NCBI RefSeq assembly: GCF_000003815.2
Contig: NC_049981.1
Coordinates: 8,528,232 to 8,592,231, forward strand
Direction: 5' to 3'
Length of the DNA stretch: 64,000 nucleotides
Origin: Branchiostoma floridae
Lineage: Eukaryota; Chordata; Leptocardii; Amphioxiformes; Branchiostomatidae
Shown here one piece after another: positions 61,501-64,000 of the stretch. Both the position numbers and the translations under genes were made by a program. Under the pieces are notes generated by a model. That model worked only from the letters and a program-made list of their open reading frames with translations. It was not told the DNA's origin and made no database searches. The stretch's first letter is position 1. Each line of letters starts with the position of its first letter.

Positions 61501-64000
61501 AACAAAGACAAAAAATTGATAGATAAAGTCAAATTGAACCACTTGTAAAAGACTTCTAAAAGATATCTTACTTTGTCAATCAATCAAAGAAACTTATTAG
61601 CATTTGGCAGATGTCAGTATCTGAAGTATCGCTAATTTACAATGTCTAAAAACTTTCTCATTGTATTAAAAACACGAATCAGAAAATCCAGAAGGAAGCG
61701 CAATTACTATGCATATGCCTATTACGCTGAAGGGCGGTTATACCGGCTATATAGATACAAATACAGATATGTTATGAATACACGAACGAATGCGAAGTAT
61801 GCAATGAGACTTCTTCAAACCTTCAGGAATTTGACAAACGTATCCGTGTATGTTCCAACAGTCCACAGCCTCCCATTGGCCGGTGGGTGACCCTGTAAAA
61901 CAAATTTGTTCAAAGGAAGATTTTTTCACTTGGAATATTCAATATCCAAATATCCAATATTTGGAACTCAAGGGACACAAAATTGACATGTAAGGGACAG
62001 AACATAGCAAATGAAAAATGATTGATCGAAATTACCAGTATAGACTCGAGCACAGTCCTCTCTGTTGACGGTGTTTGGCCCAGGATTGTTTGGGAACCAG
62101 TTTTGAAAGGTGTTCGTGTAGCGAACTCCATCTTCCCAATGCCACACTCCGTCGTCACCCGTGTCTAAATTTAATTAAAGGACAATACATTCATAACCAG
62201 AAGGATAGTAACAACAAAAATATGCGTATTACCTTTAATATTTATACTTATCCCTTAGACCATTCAAGAAATGGTGATCCTTTAAAACAACTGGCTGAAA
62301 AAATTTACATTTTTCGCATTTTACTTTTTTTGAAATGACTGAAATTTCTTCCAATCGGTAAACCATTTAAGCCGCCGGTGCGATTTTAAGATAAGCATCG
62401 TTAACGGGTGATAGAAATTGATAGTGCAACGTTACTAGAAAATAAATCTTTGCACTTCAGTTTTCTCTCACCTAGGTGCTACGGCGGTTTCTTCACAGTA
62501 TTGGTGGTAAATATGCAGAAATGCCGTACAGCCTACGTTCCTTTGATCCCTTTACGGTTGTGGAAGAATACTTTTTGTACAAACTTAGGCCATGTCAATT
62601 TGATTAAATGGATAGCATCAATTTCCGTCCTTTTCCCAGATAATGTTTTCGTTCATACTGCAAATCAGATAATATGTACTGTATGTTCCAAACTTTTATA
62701 AGAAAATGTTGATTGATACTAATAACGTAAAATGTCAAATCAAATTCTAAGGTCTAAGAAGATGGTGTGAAAAGAAAAAAATGAGTGATCTATTTTTTGT
62801 TACACCATATCCTACGTTAAGGCATCCGCACGACCGCATCAGTTTAGGGTTCCCAGATGTTATCTAATAATTATATAAACGAATCACCATGCACTTATGC
62901 AGAGAATGTTGTGAAGAACTACCAACACACATACCAGATAGGCCTATCCAAAGGTCTGTCACTCCAGCTGCTTGTAACGACGGGAACATGGAATTGATGA
63001 AATTTTGCTGATCTTGGCTAAAGGGAAAATGAAAAAAAATCAATATAGTTAGAATGTAGTAGTTGGATAAGATGAACATGCTAATTACCATCAATGTATT
63101 GATGGTGCAAATACCGTCACCATTCAAGAATCTAATGTTAATAGATAAACAAGTAGAAGTAACATGTTGCATAACATTCCTGATAAACACGAATGCTTTG
63201 ATTAAAGTCATAGGACATCAAATACAGATCAGTGTCAACAATAAGAGCATCATTCAATACACATAGACATTTGCACCAATACAACTCTCTAATATTATCT
63301 AAAATCGTGTTTCCGATTCTCATTTGCTACCGCCAGGTAATTAAGCGTTGTTTATTACCTCGATGACGTCACAGTGAACACGTTAGTCTGTTCAGAACCA
63401 GGCACCGTGACTCGTTAAAGTACTTTTGGAAAGCAAAGAGTGCAATACATCATGATTTCGTACATCTTACAAGACATTGCAATATGCGACATTTGCTTCA
63501 CGGGATTATTCAAAGGCGGTGCCAGTCTCTGAATCGGCTGCCATCTTGATTGTGACGTCATTGGATGAATAATCAACGTTTAATTCAATTACCTAATGGC
63601 AGTAATCAAGAGTTAGAAGTAAATCGTGTGATCATATATGGTTTAATTTTGAAAACCGAAGGCTGTTTGTTTAGTACAAAAGTCTATATCCATAAAAGTA
63701 CTATTGTCATTGCAAATAATACGAAAAGTATGTACGTAGTGTGGGAAAATCATTAGATACATTGATTGCCTGTGACATTATTTTGCAAAGGCATGTGTAA
63801 CTATTAACCGAAACCCAGTGTTCTGCACACGTTGTTCTGTTTACGAAAAGATATTGATTAGCTCGTGAGTACTTATGAATGGTGGCCAGTCTGGCTCCGT
63901 GTAGCTCGCAGTCATCTCTGGCCTCTATCCAAGGTCCCACGTTTGTCACACTGAACTGGTAGCACTTGTTTTGGAAGTTGCGCCAACCAGCCGGGCAAGA
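12988..64000 (-). CDS. Giant mosaic C-type lectin membrane receptor, 60 exons in window, 5' end outside
   Basis: Predicted type I membrane receptor with 14 C-type lectin-like domains (CTLDs), two F5/8-type C (discoidin) domains, one SUEL/rhamnose-binding lectin domain and one LCCL domain. A single transmembrane helix and a short cytoplasmic tail follow. I read the exons on the minus strand from canonical splice borders and checked that each exon length and phase joins the next. The chain is open for 2,633 codons and ends in TGA at 12988-12990. The reading frame enters the window at 64000 in phase 0, so the signal peptide and possibly more domains lie upstream. The array of CTLDs, single membrane pass and FxNxLY-like tail resemble the mannose receptor (MRC) family, but that family has a ricin-type domain, a fibronectin type II domain and eight to ten CTLDs. 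Here discoidin, SUEL and LCCL modules are present instead, so it is not a simple orthologue. Likely role (inference): binding and uptake of glycans in immunity or gut. Exon borders could differ by a few bases where alternatives exist. Confidence 0.9.
13739..13825 (-). CDS. Pro/Gly-rich stalk exon (exon 59)
   Basis: An 87-base exon bordered by CCTGATAACAG and GTAAGT. It encodes a juxtamembrane stalk rich in Pro, Gly and Asn (for example [10 protein letters not shown] and [10 protein letters not shown]). Entry and exit phases match exons 58 and 60. The junction with exon 60 creates an Asn-Lys-Ser N-glycosylation sequon just outside the membrane. Confidence 0.85.
13826..15538. other. Intron 58 with GTTTTCGG repeats
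   Basis: At about 15200-15350 there is a degenerate array of CTGTTTTCGG / AGTTTTCAAG words, and the inverse word ACCGAAAACAAC occurs near 14520. No exon was found: a candidate minus ORF near 14750-14900 has no useful splice frame. The intron at 13212-13738 shows nothing of note. Confidence 0.6.
15539..17865 (-). CDS. CTLD14, divergent membrane-proximal domain (exons 56-58)
   Basis: Exons 17731-17865, 17282-17395 and 15539-15697, about residues 2395-2530. Motifs: linker [83 protein letters not shown] and GYICSMP. EPN is EPD and WND is WEL, so the classical sugar site is probably lost. It may serve as a structural or protein-binding domain next to the membrane (inference). It corresponds to CTLD10 in the other cassette. 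Confidence 0.88.
16560..17075 (+). mobile_element. LINE 3' end: C-terminal RT tail plus 3' UTR
   Basis: A 129-residue ORF (16566-16955) resembles the C-terminal tail of non-LTR retrotransposon polymerases. It contains [20 protein letters not shown], then [20 protein letters not shown] and a final hydrophobic stretch. A short 3' UTR with AATAAA at 17052-17057 follows. It is 5' truncated and lies in intron 57, opposite to the lectin gene. A related tail occurs near 49150-49220. Confidence 0.7.
18058..18312. mobile_element. MITE-like element with paired CCCGGATATATCCGG palindromes
   Basis: The ends read GTTAACTTTAAAGTGCC and TTTAAGGGTTAAC, partly inverse to each other. Inside are two perfect palindromes CCGGATATATCCGG. 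It is short, non-coding and located in intron 55, so a miniature inverted-repeat element is the simplest reading. Confidence 0.5.
18315..18420 (+). mobile_element. LINE 3' UTR remnant (copy 1)
   Basis: Contains GTTGCCATACATTGTATC, then TGTCATGCAATAAAG. The same tail appears at 21280-21395 with GTTGCCATACATTGCACC and GAGCAATAAATAC. Both end shortly after a polyadenylation signal. Confidence 0.6.
18650..18790 (+). repeat. Dispersed short repeat (CAGTTACTCAAGCAACTTGAT family)
   Basis: Shares with 26068-26160 and, inverted, 58590-58745 the order GCAGTTACTCAAGCA, then a GGAAA-GGTCA block, then a CAGTGACACTG end. This copy lies in intron 55. Confidence 0.65.
19479..21094 (-). CDS. CTLD13, EPS type, cassette B (exons 52-55)
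   Basis: Exons 21012-21094 (83), 20810-20843 (34), 20433-20548 (116) and 19479-19650 (172), about residues 2260-2394. Motifs: linker [78 protein letters not shown] and LPAVCK. The WND position reads WTD. The first three exons (233 bases) equal the single 236-base exon of CTLD9, and the last exon is 172 bases in both. The 34-base exon 53 is supported by its phase and by the continuous domain it restores. Confidence 0.87.
20020..20240. repeat. Short tandem repeat, about 43-base unit
   Basis: Several copies of GGGCCAAGACTATGTCATT followed by ATATATGTCAGCAAAAGT, with one unit interrupted by unrelated sequence. Intron 54. Confidence 0.65.
21280..21395 (+). mobile_element. LINE 3' UTR remnant (copy 2)
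   Basis: Same 3' tail as 18315-18420, with AATAAA near 21382. It sits in intron 51 next to a second LINE piece in the opposite orientation (21874-22167). Confidence 0.6.
21874..22167 (-). mobile_element. LINE reverse transcriptase C-terminal fragment
   Basis: A 97-residue ORF with [14 protein letters not shown], then [19 protein letters not shown] and LKARKAV. This matches the thumb/connection region of LINE polymerases (typical pattern: K-x-K-V-M-I-F-N then Y-x-Y-L-G). No catalytic part is present. It is a truncated insertion in intron 51. Confidence 0.7.
22254..23540 (-). CDS. CTLD12, QPN type, cassette B (exons 49 in part, 50, 51)
   Basis: Second part of exon 23277-23540, then 22905-23059 and 22254-22356 (103), about residues 2118-2259. 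Motifs: [69 protein letters not shown] and GFICQ. It is the duplicate of CTLD8, but the triplet changed from EPN to QPN, which may shift sugar preference. The linker [12 protein letters not shown] precedes it inside exon 49. Confidence 0.91.
22439..22515. repeat. (GT)n microsatellite
   Basis: An uninterrupted run of about 38 GT units, 80 bases upstream in gene sense of exon 51 (high end 22356). Confidence 0.97.
23277..25264 (-). CDS. CTLD11, EPN type, cassette B (exons 47-49 in part)
   Basis: Exons 25044-25264, 24194-24362 (169) and the first part of 23277-23540, about residues 1956-2103. Motifs: [74 protein letters not shown] and GFICKRP. Strongly similar to CTLD7 (WIGLREY and WSDGSAY in both). 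EPN and WND are complete. The exon 47 donor lies only about 45 bases from a hairpin-forming repeat at 24883-24999. Confidence 0.92.
24883..24999. repeat. Foldback hairpin element
   Basis: Two inverse arms of about 50 bases, from CAAAGGTATACACGGAGC to GCCTTCTTCAG and back through CTGAAGAAGGCGACGCAG to CCGTGTATACCTTTG. They are separated by about 15 bases. A strong stem-loop is expected. It lies in intron 47, about 45 bases from the exon 47 donor. Confidence 0.8.
25502..26790 (-). CDS. CTLD10, EPN type, cassette A (exons 44-46)
   Basis: Exons 26678-26790, 26227-26371 and 25502-25666, about residues 1815-1955 with its leading linker [11 protein letters not shown]. Motifs: [66 protein letters not shown] and GYVCKR. 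EPN and WND are intact. The acceptor of exon 45 was set so that the frame reads TRKTWYEAE. Its partner CTLD14 keeps the WIGM signature but not the Ca2+ site. Confidence 0.9.
26068..26160 (+). repeat. Dispersed short repeat, second copy
   Basis: Reads GCAGTTACTCAAGCAGCTGA, then GATTTTGGAAACGGTCAAA and GTTTCAGG. Same family as 18650-18790 and 58590-58745. Intron 45. Confidence 0.65.
26973..28525 (-). CDS. CTLD9, EPS type, cassette A (exons 42-43)
   Basis: Exons 28290-28525 (236) and 26973-27144 (172), about residues 1679-1814. Motifs: linker [86 protein letters not shown] and LPALCE. The triplet is EPS and WND is WDD. Some lectins with EPS still bind sugars, so activity is possible but not assured. 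Exon 42 is unbroken; its CTLD13 partner is cut into three exons. Confidence 0.92.
27480..27835 (+). mobile_element. LINE 3' end remnant
   Basis: A frameshifted tail with [12 protein letters not shown]-like residues matches the 'R-T-I-x-x-W-N' end of LINE polymerases. The nucleotide signature GAAGGGCGGTTATACCCGC then GTAGACGCAGATACAGAT follows. Related tails occur at 45680-45930 and about 61720-61780. Intron 42. Confidence 0.6.
28557..29158. mobile_element. TIR element containing a 243-base tandem duplication
   Basis: Perfect 13-base terminal inverted repeats ACCTCCATGAAAT (28557-28569) and ATTTCATGGAGGT (29146-29158). Between them lie two copies of a block starting near GATTACTCAAGAA (28621 and 28864) and running through GATTTTGGGCGCCGTATCTG. 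No coding capacity. Intron 41. A related end (ATTTCATGGAGGTATGA) occurs at about 40786-40801. Confidence 0.7.
29486..30915 (-). CDS. CTLD8, EPN type, cassette A (exons 39 in part, 40, 41)
   Basis: Second part of exon 30655-30915, then 30036-30187 and 29486-29588 (103), about residues 1540-1678. Motifs: [70 protein letters not shown] and LFICQ. EPN and WND are intact. Its counterpart CTLD12 has exons of matching length (155 and 103) but a QPN triplet. Confidence 0.92.
30655..32083 (-). CDS. CTLD7, EPN type, cassette A (exons 37-39)
   Basis: Exons 31914-32083, 31295-31463 (169) and the first part of 30655-30915, about residues 1394-1525. Motifs: [67 protein letters not shown] and GFICERP. EPN and WND are intact. 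Exon 39 is shared with CTLD8 and contains the linker [13 protein letters not shown]. Exons 38 and 39 have near-identical partners in CTLD11/12 (169 bases, and 261 versus 264), showing tandem duplication. Confidence 0.92.
32595..32642 (-). CDS. 48-base Pro/Thr linker exon (exon 36)
   Basis: Encodes [17 protein letters not shown] between CTLD6 and CTLD7, bordered by CTCCCACCAG and GTAGGT. Symmetric phase 1-1 and a multiple of three. Confidence 0.75.
32643..33622. other. Intron 35, no recognisable feature
   Basis: About 980 bases without exon-like ORFs, domains or clear repeats. The neighbouring introns 29589-30035, 31464-31913 and 32084-32594 are similarly plain. Confidence 0.5.
33623..36936 (-). 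CDS. CTLD6, EPN type (exons 32 in part, 33-35)
   Basis: Second half of exon 36734-36936, then 34874-35001, 34390-34442 (53 bases) and 33623-33796, about residues 1241-1377. Motifs: [67 protein letters not shown] and NWICMV. EPN and WND are present. For exon 34 the acceptor ending at 34443-34444 is required; a nearby AG a few bases further in would shift the frame. The exon 32-33 intron is about 1.7 kb. Confidence 0.88.
34182..34256. repeat. (CA)n microsatellite
   Basis: About 37 uninterrupted CA units in intron 34, close to exon 34. A second, interrupted CA tract lies at about 36592-36664 next to exon 32. Confidence 0.96.
35002..36733. other. Intron 32 with a perfect 13-bp hairpin
   Basis: The only structured piece is GCATTTTGCCACT / AGTGGCAAAATGC at 35965-35993 with a three-base loop. 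A short TA run lies near 35680. No gene was seen. Confidence 0.55.
36734..38192 (-). CDS. CTLD5, degenerate sugar site (exons 30-32 in part)
   Basis: Exons 38077-38192, 37637-37794 and the first half of 36734-36936, about residues 1101-1240. The domain shows [42 protein letters not shown], then LQPS in place of EPN, LWDDNRC and YPYIC-like FPYICE. With QPS and WDD the Ca2+ site is altered, and sugar binding is uncertain. Exon 32 also carries the linker SGYTPPPG and the opening of CTLD6. Confidence 0.88.
38510..38544 (+). repeat. (CAAA)n tract, probable LINE tail
   Basis: TTTATAAATAAACAAACAAAC and further CAAA units follow a pyrimidine-rich stretch. This is a common form of LINE 3' end with a tetranucleotide tail. 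Confidence 0.6.
38604..40548 (-). CDS. CTLD4, EPN type, plus linker (exons 27-29)
   Basis: Exons 40366-40548, 39283-39440 and 38604-38717, about residues 949-1100. Motifs: [61 protein letters not shown] and [11 protein letters not shown] and WND are complete, so it is a good candidate for mannose-type sugar binding. The last exon also encodes the Pro-rich spacer ([12 protein letters not shown]) and the first Cys of CTLD5, so domain and exon borders no longer coincide from here on. Confidence 0.92.
38880..39180 (+). mobile_element. L1/Tx1-like LINE fragment
   Basis: Reads [20 protein letters not shown], then [14 protein letters not shown]. After a stop comes sequence resembling [20 protein letters not shown]. 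This is the segment after the catalytic core in L1-like polymerases. It lies in intron 28 in the opposite sense to the lectin gene. Confidence 0.6.
39441..40365. other. Intron 27, no recognisable feature
   Basis: Several short ORFs but nothing with lectin-like or transposon motifs, and no usable splice frame. Confidence 0.5.
40870..43673 (-). CDS. LCCL domain split over four small exons (23-26)
   Basis: Exons 43610-43673 (64), 43183-43249 (67), 42455-42588 (134) and 40870-40910 (41), about residues 847-948. The joined product reads [50 protein letters not shown] and [11 protein letters not shown]. This follows the LCCL pattern (CPxxC, Y-T-D, SxxCxAAIHxG, NG-x-x-S) known from Limulus factor C, cochlin, CRISPLD and DCBLD proteins. 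LCCL domains bind bacterial lipids such as lipid A in some family members. It directly follows an F5/8C domain, a pairing also seen in DCBLD receptors but in the opposite order. The donor at 43608-43609 was chosen because only it gives a Thr-Val-His-Cys junction. Confidence 0.87.
41340..42400. repeat. Degenerate tandem repeat around AGAGTCCATTCTTGCATGGA
   Basis: At least six diverged copies of an AAGAGTCCATT-type core (near 41506, 41621, 42144, 42252, 42320 and 42373), with GGGGTGCACTGG or TTTACATGGGG between some of them. A hAT-like element splits the array. It fills intron 25. Confidence 0.55.
41686..42135. mobile_element. hAT-like MITE with 8-bp target site duplication
   Basis: The element at 41694-42127 has terminal inverted repeats TAGTGGTGCGTACCTAAA and TTTAGGTACGCACCACTA. 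It is flanked on both sides by the identical 8-mer CATATGGG (41686-41693 and 42128-42135). TAGNG ends and an 8-bp duplication are the hAT signature. The 434-base interior has repeated TCCGGACTT words and no ORF for a transposase, so it is non-autonomous. Confidence 0.88.
43910..44419 (-). mobile_element. tRNA-derived SINE-like element
   Basis: The minus strand begins GGGACCGCGTGGCACGATCG with an A-box-like stretch. It then has GGTTCAAATCC (B box, about 44350-44360), then TTGGGAAAGGCACTTTACA. The order head, boxes, body fits a SINE transcribed from the minus strand. The body probably extends to about 43910, but its left limit is uncertain. Intron 22. Confidence 0.6.
45300..45960 (+). mobile_element. 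Decayed LINE fragment: RT core piece and 3' tail
   Basis: Around 45440-45600 the plus strand encodes a reverse transcriptase piece, [17 protein letters not shown] followed by [13 protein letters not shown] across a stop. From 45690 a tail like that at 27480-27835 follows. It is broken by stops and lies in intron 22. Confidence 0.62.
46088..48395 (-). CDS. F5/8 type C domain 2 (exons 19-22)
   Basis: Exons 48311-48395 (85), 47511-47616 (106), 46587-46709 (123) and 46088-46238 (151), about residues 692-846. It starts [11 protein letters not shown] and carries [41 protein letters not shown] and [10 protein letters not shown]. The last two exons have the same lengths as those of domain 1 (123 and 151). 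The first 203-base exon of domain 1 corresponds to two exons here, so an intron was gained or lost. The donor at 47509-47510 (GTATCA) is weaker than the others but is required by the frame. Confidence 0.88.
46729..46788. repeat. 16-base tandem repeat, about four units
   Basis: Unit TAAACATTGTTATTGA repeated head to tail, 20 bases upstream in gene sense of exon 21 (high end 46709), within its acceptor region. Confidence 0.9.
47669..48058. mobile_element. TIR element with internal poly-C (copy 1)
   Basis: The left end AGCCACACTGACTTGATTTT then GGATGACAT is inverse to the right end GGATGTCAT...AAAATTAGGCGAGCGTGGCC. The interior contains TTAGTCCCGTGGTTTAACAG and a run of C. The same layout recurs at 59331-59641. 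Intron 19. Confidence 0.7.
48830..49474 (-). CDS. SUEL / rhamnose-binding lectin domain (exons 17-18)
   Basis: Exons 49308-49474 and 48830-48950, about residues 596-691. It has the family pattern: an early LHICER segment, a central cysteine-rich stretch (VCSNN, VVDCLSS), the motif [28 protein letters not shown] and YRC at the end. In known rhamnose-binding lectins the YGR-type and DPC segments frame the sugar pocket; here NYGR and FGDPC are both present, so binding of rhamnose- or galactose-like sugars is plausible. The length of about 95 residues is normal. Outer borders are phase 1. Confidence 0.92.
49605..49643 (-). CDS. 39-base Pro/Thr linker exon (exon 16)
   Basis: Encodes [13 protein letters not shown] between CTLD3 and the SUEL domain, with splice borders TTTCTACAG and GTGAGT. 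Symmetric phase 1-1 and a multiple of three. Pro/Thr composition suggests an extended, possibly O-glycosylated spacer (inference). Confidence 0.78.
50202..51083 (-). CDS. CTLD3, EPN type (exons 13-15)
   Basis: Exons 50910-51083, 50458-50577 and 50202-50318, about residues 446-582. Visible motifs: [62 protein letters not shown] and GYICKMR. EPN plus WND predicts a Ca2+-dependent mannose/fucose/GlcNAc-type site (family knowledge). An extra Cys-containing loop near the start resembles the long-form CTLD hairpin. The domain is phase 1 at both ends. Confidence 0.92.
51157..52760 (-). mobile_element. RTE-like non-LTR retrotransposon, reverse transcriptase ORF, 5' truncated
   Basis: An open frame of 521 residues (51157-52722) and slightly longer upstream. 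Motifs in order: NNKSPGMDG (about residues 33-41), [18 protein letters not shown] (130-137), [10 protein letters not shown] (162-171), RQGCMLSP (222-229), the catalytic FADD (262-265), [19 protein letters not shown] and a C-terminal [14 protein letters not shown] and [10 protein letters not shown] segment. The tail is like RTE/BovB-type or related LINE polymerases; the clade is tentative. No endonuclease precedes it, so it is a dead-on-arrival copy. The absence of stops suggests a recent insertion. It lies in intron 12 in the same sense as the host gene. Confidence 0.9.
53067..53102 (-). CDS. 36-base Pro-rich linker exon (exon 12)
   Basis: Flanked by TTTCTTTTCAG and GTAAGA, this exon encodes [13 protein letters not shown] between CTLD2 and CTLD3. 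It is phase 1 on both sides and a multiple of three. It lies between two introns heavily loaded with transposons: a large inverted repeat on one side and an RTE-like reverse transcriptase on the other. Confidence 0.75.
53305..53440 (-). mobile_element. LINE 3' tail with (ATT)n end
   Basis: On the minus strand, TTTGCAATAAAGGTTATCA runs into an ATT repeat (plus-strand ATAATAATAATAATG). Just upstream on the plus strand (about 53176-53300) is TAGGGCTGTGTACCGGTAAG with a second TGTACCGGTA. This looks like one end of another DNA element whose partner end I could not find. Confidence 0.5.
53508..55276. repeat. Large inverted repeat, about 730-base arms
   Basis: The left arm (about 53508-54242) and right arm (about 54552-55276) are inverse copies over nearly their whole length, with small indels. 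Examples are AATAGAGTTAATTCCAGTTG at the left edge and CAACTGGAATTAACTCTATT at the right. Both arms translate to the same [17 protein letters not shown]-type peptide or its near copy, on opposite strands. The spacer holds another hairpin (CCTGAGTGTCATCCTAG and CTAGGATGACACTCAGG). No transposase is visible. It is either a foldback element or an inverted duplication in intron 11. Confidence 0.87.
55400..56283 (+). mobile_element. LINE 3' end with C-terminal RT tail and (GAAA)n
   Basis: An ORF at 55413-55802 resembles the last part of many LINE polymerases, with [30 protein letters not shown] and [14 protein letters not shown] 3' UTR follows, with a possible stem (GGGGGAGGCCC / GCCCACCCCCC) and the end GAATAAAGAAAGAAAGAAAG. 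Opposite in sense to the lectin gene, intron 11. Confidence 0.75.
56409..58309 (-). CDS. CTLD2 with QPD galactose-type motif (exons 9-11)
   Basis: Exons 58151-58309, 57223-57308 and 56409-56553, about residues 304-433. It shows [37 protein letters not shown], then [15 protein letters not shown] and RWND. The QPD triplet is the one associated with galactose/GalNAc-binding CTLDs, and the WND Ca2+ ligands are intact. This is the only QPD domain in the array. Phase is 1 at both outer borders. The intron between its first two exons holds GTTTTCGG and GGAATTCC repeats. The intron upstream holds an AG-rich microsatellite. Confidence 0.9.
57440..58035. repeat. GGAATTCC-rich and GTTTTCGG-rich repeats
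   Basis: Between 57454 and 57720 the word GGAATTCC or a close variant recurs at least five times, including the palindrome GGAATTCCCATGAAAAG followed by AATGGGAATTCC. From 57785 to 58035, GAAAACAACCAAAAG and the inverse GTTTTCGGTTG words recur, related to the array at 15200-15350. Intron 9. Confidence 0.6.
58403..58550. repeat. (AG)n-rich microsatellite
   Basis: AGAGAG repeats with GCGAG and GGAG interruptions in intron 8. They create false Leu/Ser-rich ORFs on the minus strand that run into exon 9. Confidence 0.95.
58590..58745 (-). repeat. Dispersed short repeat, third copy with tandem duplication
   Basis: CAGTGACACTGAAGAAAGGT and ATCTACCTCAAACGGCTCAC occur twice in a row, then ATCATATCCAGTTGCCTAAG. 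This is the inverse of the family at 18650-18790 and 26068-26160. It ends 60 bases from exon 8. Confidence 0.7.
58805..60739 (-). CDS. F5/8 type C (discoidin) domain 1 (exons 6-8)
   Basis: Exons 60537-60739 (203 bases), 59764-59886 (123) and 58805-58955 (151), about residues 145-303. Family hallmarks are visible: a starting Cys in [11 protein letters not shown], the segment [10 protein letters not shown], then [29 protein letters not shown] and a closing RLELLGC with the partner Cys. Length (about 155 residues) is typical. Such domains bind phospholipids, glycans or collagen through surface loops; which applies here cannot be told. Phase is 1 at both outer borders. The third exon ends GCDTKP and the next begins CTLD2 directly, with no linker exon. 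Confidence 0.9.
59331..59641. mobile_element. TIR element with internal poly-C (copy 2)
   Basis: Ends GGCCACACTGACTTAATTTC and GAATTAAGTCAGTGTGGCC are inverted repeats. The next inner pair is GATGACATCC / GGATGTCATC. The interior has TTAGTCCCGTGGTTTAGCAG and a C run, as in 47669-48058. Intron 7. Confidence 0.75.
59887..61472. other. Introns 5-6, no recognisable feature
   Basis: Apart from exon 6 (60537-60739) this stretch shows only AT-rich sequence and short ORFs without recognisable domains. Confidence 0.5.
61473..61493 (-). CDS. 21-base linker microexon (exon 5)
   Basis: A tiny exon flanked by TTTTTGCAG and GTAAGT. It encodes GTSLLSG between CTLD1 and the first F5/8C domain. It is phase 1 on both sides and a multiple of three, so skipping it would keep the frame. 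The phase fits both neighbours exactly, which supports the call despite its size. Confidence 0.72.
61821..64000 (-). CDS. CTLD1 (exons 1-4), 5' side cut by window edge
   Basis: Exons 63873-64000, 62935-63017, 62036-62164 and 61821-61892, about residues 1-137 of the visible protein. It starts with CPAGW and has a CYQF strand, [12 protein letters not shown] and WIGLSD, and ends with HGYVCQIP, all hallmarks of the fold. The usual EPN triplet is replaced by FPN within NWFPNNPG, and the WND motif reads WEA. Two of the main Ca2+/sugar ligands are therefore missing, and classical sugar binding is unlikely. The first donor was set at 63871-63872 (exon ends CATAA). A later GT at 63843-63844 would break the frame of the next exon. 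The exon continues beyond position 64000 or begins just there. Confidence 0.87.
62165..62934. other. Intron 2, no recognisable feature
   Basis: AT-rich sequence. A 97-residue plus ORF (62408-62701) has no recognisable motif and looks accidental. Confidence 0.45.
63328..63602. mobile_element. MITE with about 48-base imperfect TIRs
   Basis: The left end GCCAGGTAATTAAGCGTTG ... GATGACGTCAC is matched in inverse by GTGACGTCATTGGATGAAT ... AATTCAATTACCTAATGGC at the right. It is about 275 bases, non-coding, in intron 1. Confidence 0.72.

Noticed and set aside
63845-63872. Later donor for exon 1 at GTAAAC
   Set aside because: It leaves phase 0, but exon 2 needs phase 2 to read [11 protein letters not shown]; the donor at 63871-63872 fits.
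12988-64000. Polycystin-1-like protein, since some polycystin relatives carry CTLD and SUEL domains
   Set aside because: There are no REJ, GAIN/GPS, PLAT or multi-pass channel segments; the chain ends in one helix and a short tail.

Overview
This is eukaryotic genomic DNA: about 64 kb with dense introns and many decayed transposons. It is dominated by one very large gene on the minus strand. The domain mix (C-type lectin, discoidin, sea-urchin-egg-lectin and LCCL domains), the short intron-split exons and the repeat load fit an invertebrate deuterostome, most likely amphioxus (Branchiostoma). That assignment is inference from gene style, not from a search.

Gene layout. Starting at the right edge, where the gene runs out of the window upstream, I could join 60 exons from 64000 down to a stop codon at 12988. 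Every junction has GT/AG borders and a matching phase. The exons total 7,902 bases (2,633 codons plus stop) with no internal stop. In protein order they encode CTLD1, F5/8C-1, CTLD2, CTLD3, SUEL lectin domain, F5/8C-2, LCCL, CTLD4 to CTLD14, a short Pro/Gly-rich stalk, one transmembrane helix and a 45-residue cytoplasmic tail. The tail carries a Phe-Asp-Asn-Ala-Leu-Tyr motif that resembles the endocytosis signal of the vertebrate mannose receptor. The likely product is a type I membrane lectin receptor for capture or uptake of glycans. The signal peptide and any earlier domains lie outside the window.

How the parts fit. From CTLD1 to LCCL every domain and every small Pro/Thr-rich linker exon begins and ends in phase 1, the usual mark of exon shuffling. 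The membrane-proximal half instead grew by tandem duplication: CTLD7-8-9-10 and CTLD11-12-13-14 are two copies of one four-domain cassette. Sugar-binding triplets differ along the array (EPN, QPD, QPN, EPS, EPD and lost sites), so the domains probably do not all bind the same ligand.

Rest of the window. Positions 1-12987 lie downstream of the gene. I found no convincing gene there, only transposon remnants and simple repeats. The introns hold an RTE-like reverse transcriptase ORF (51157-52722), a 1.77-kb inverted repeat (53508-55276), a hAT-like MITE with perfect 8-bp target duplications (41686-42135), several other terminal-inverted-repeat elements, tRNA-derived SINE-like sequence, LINE 3' tails and microsatellites.
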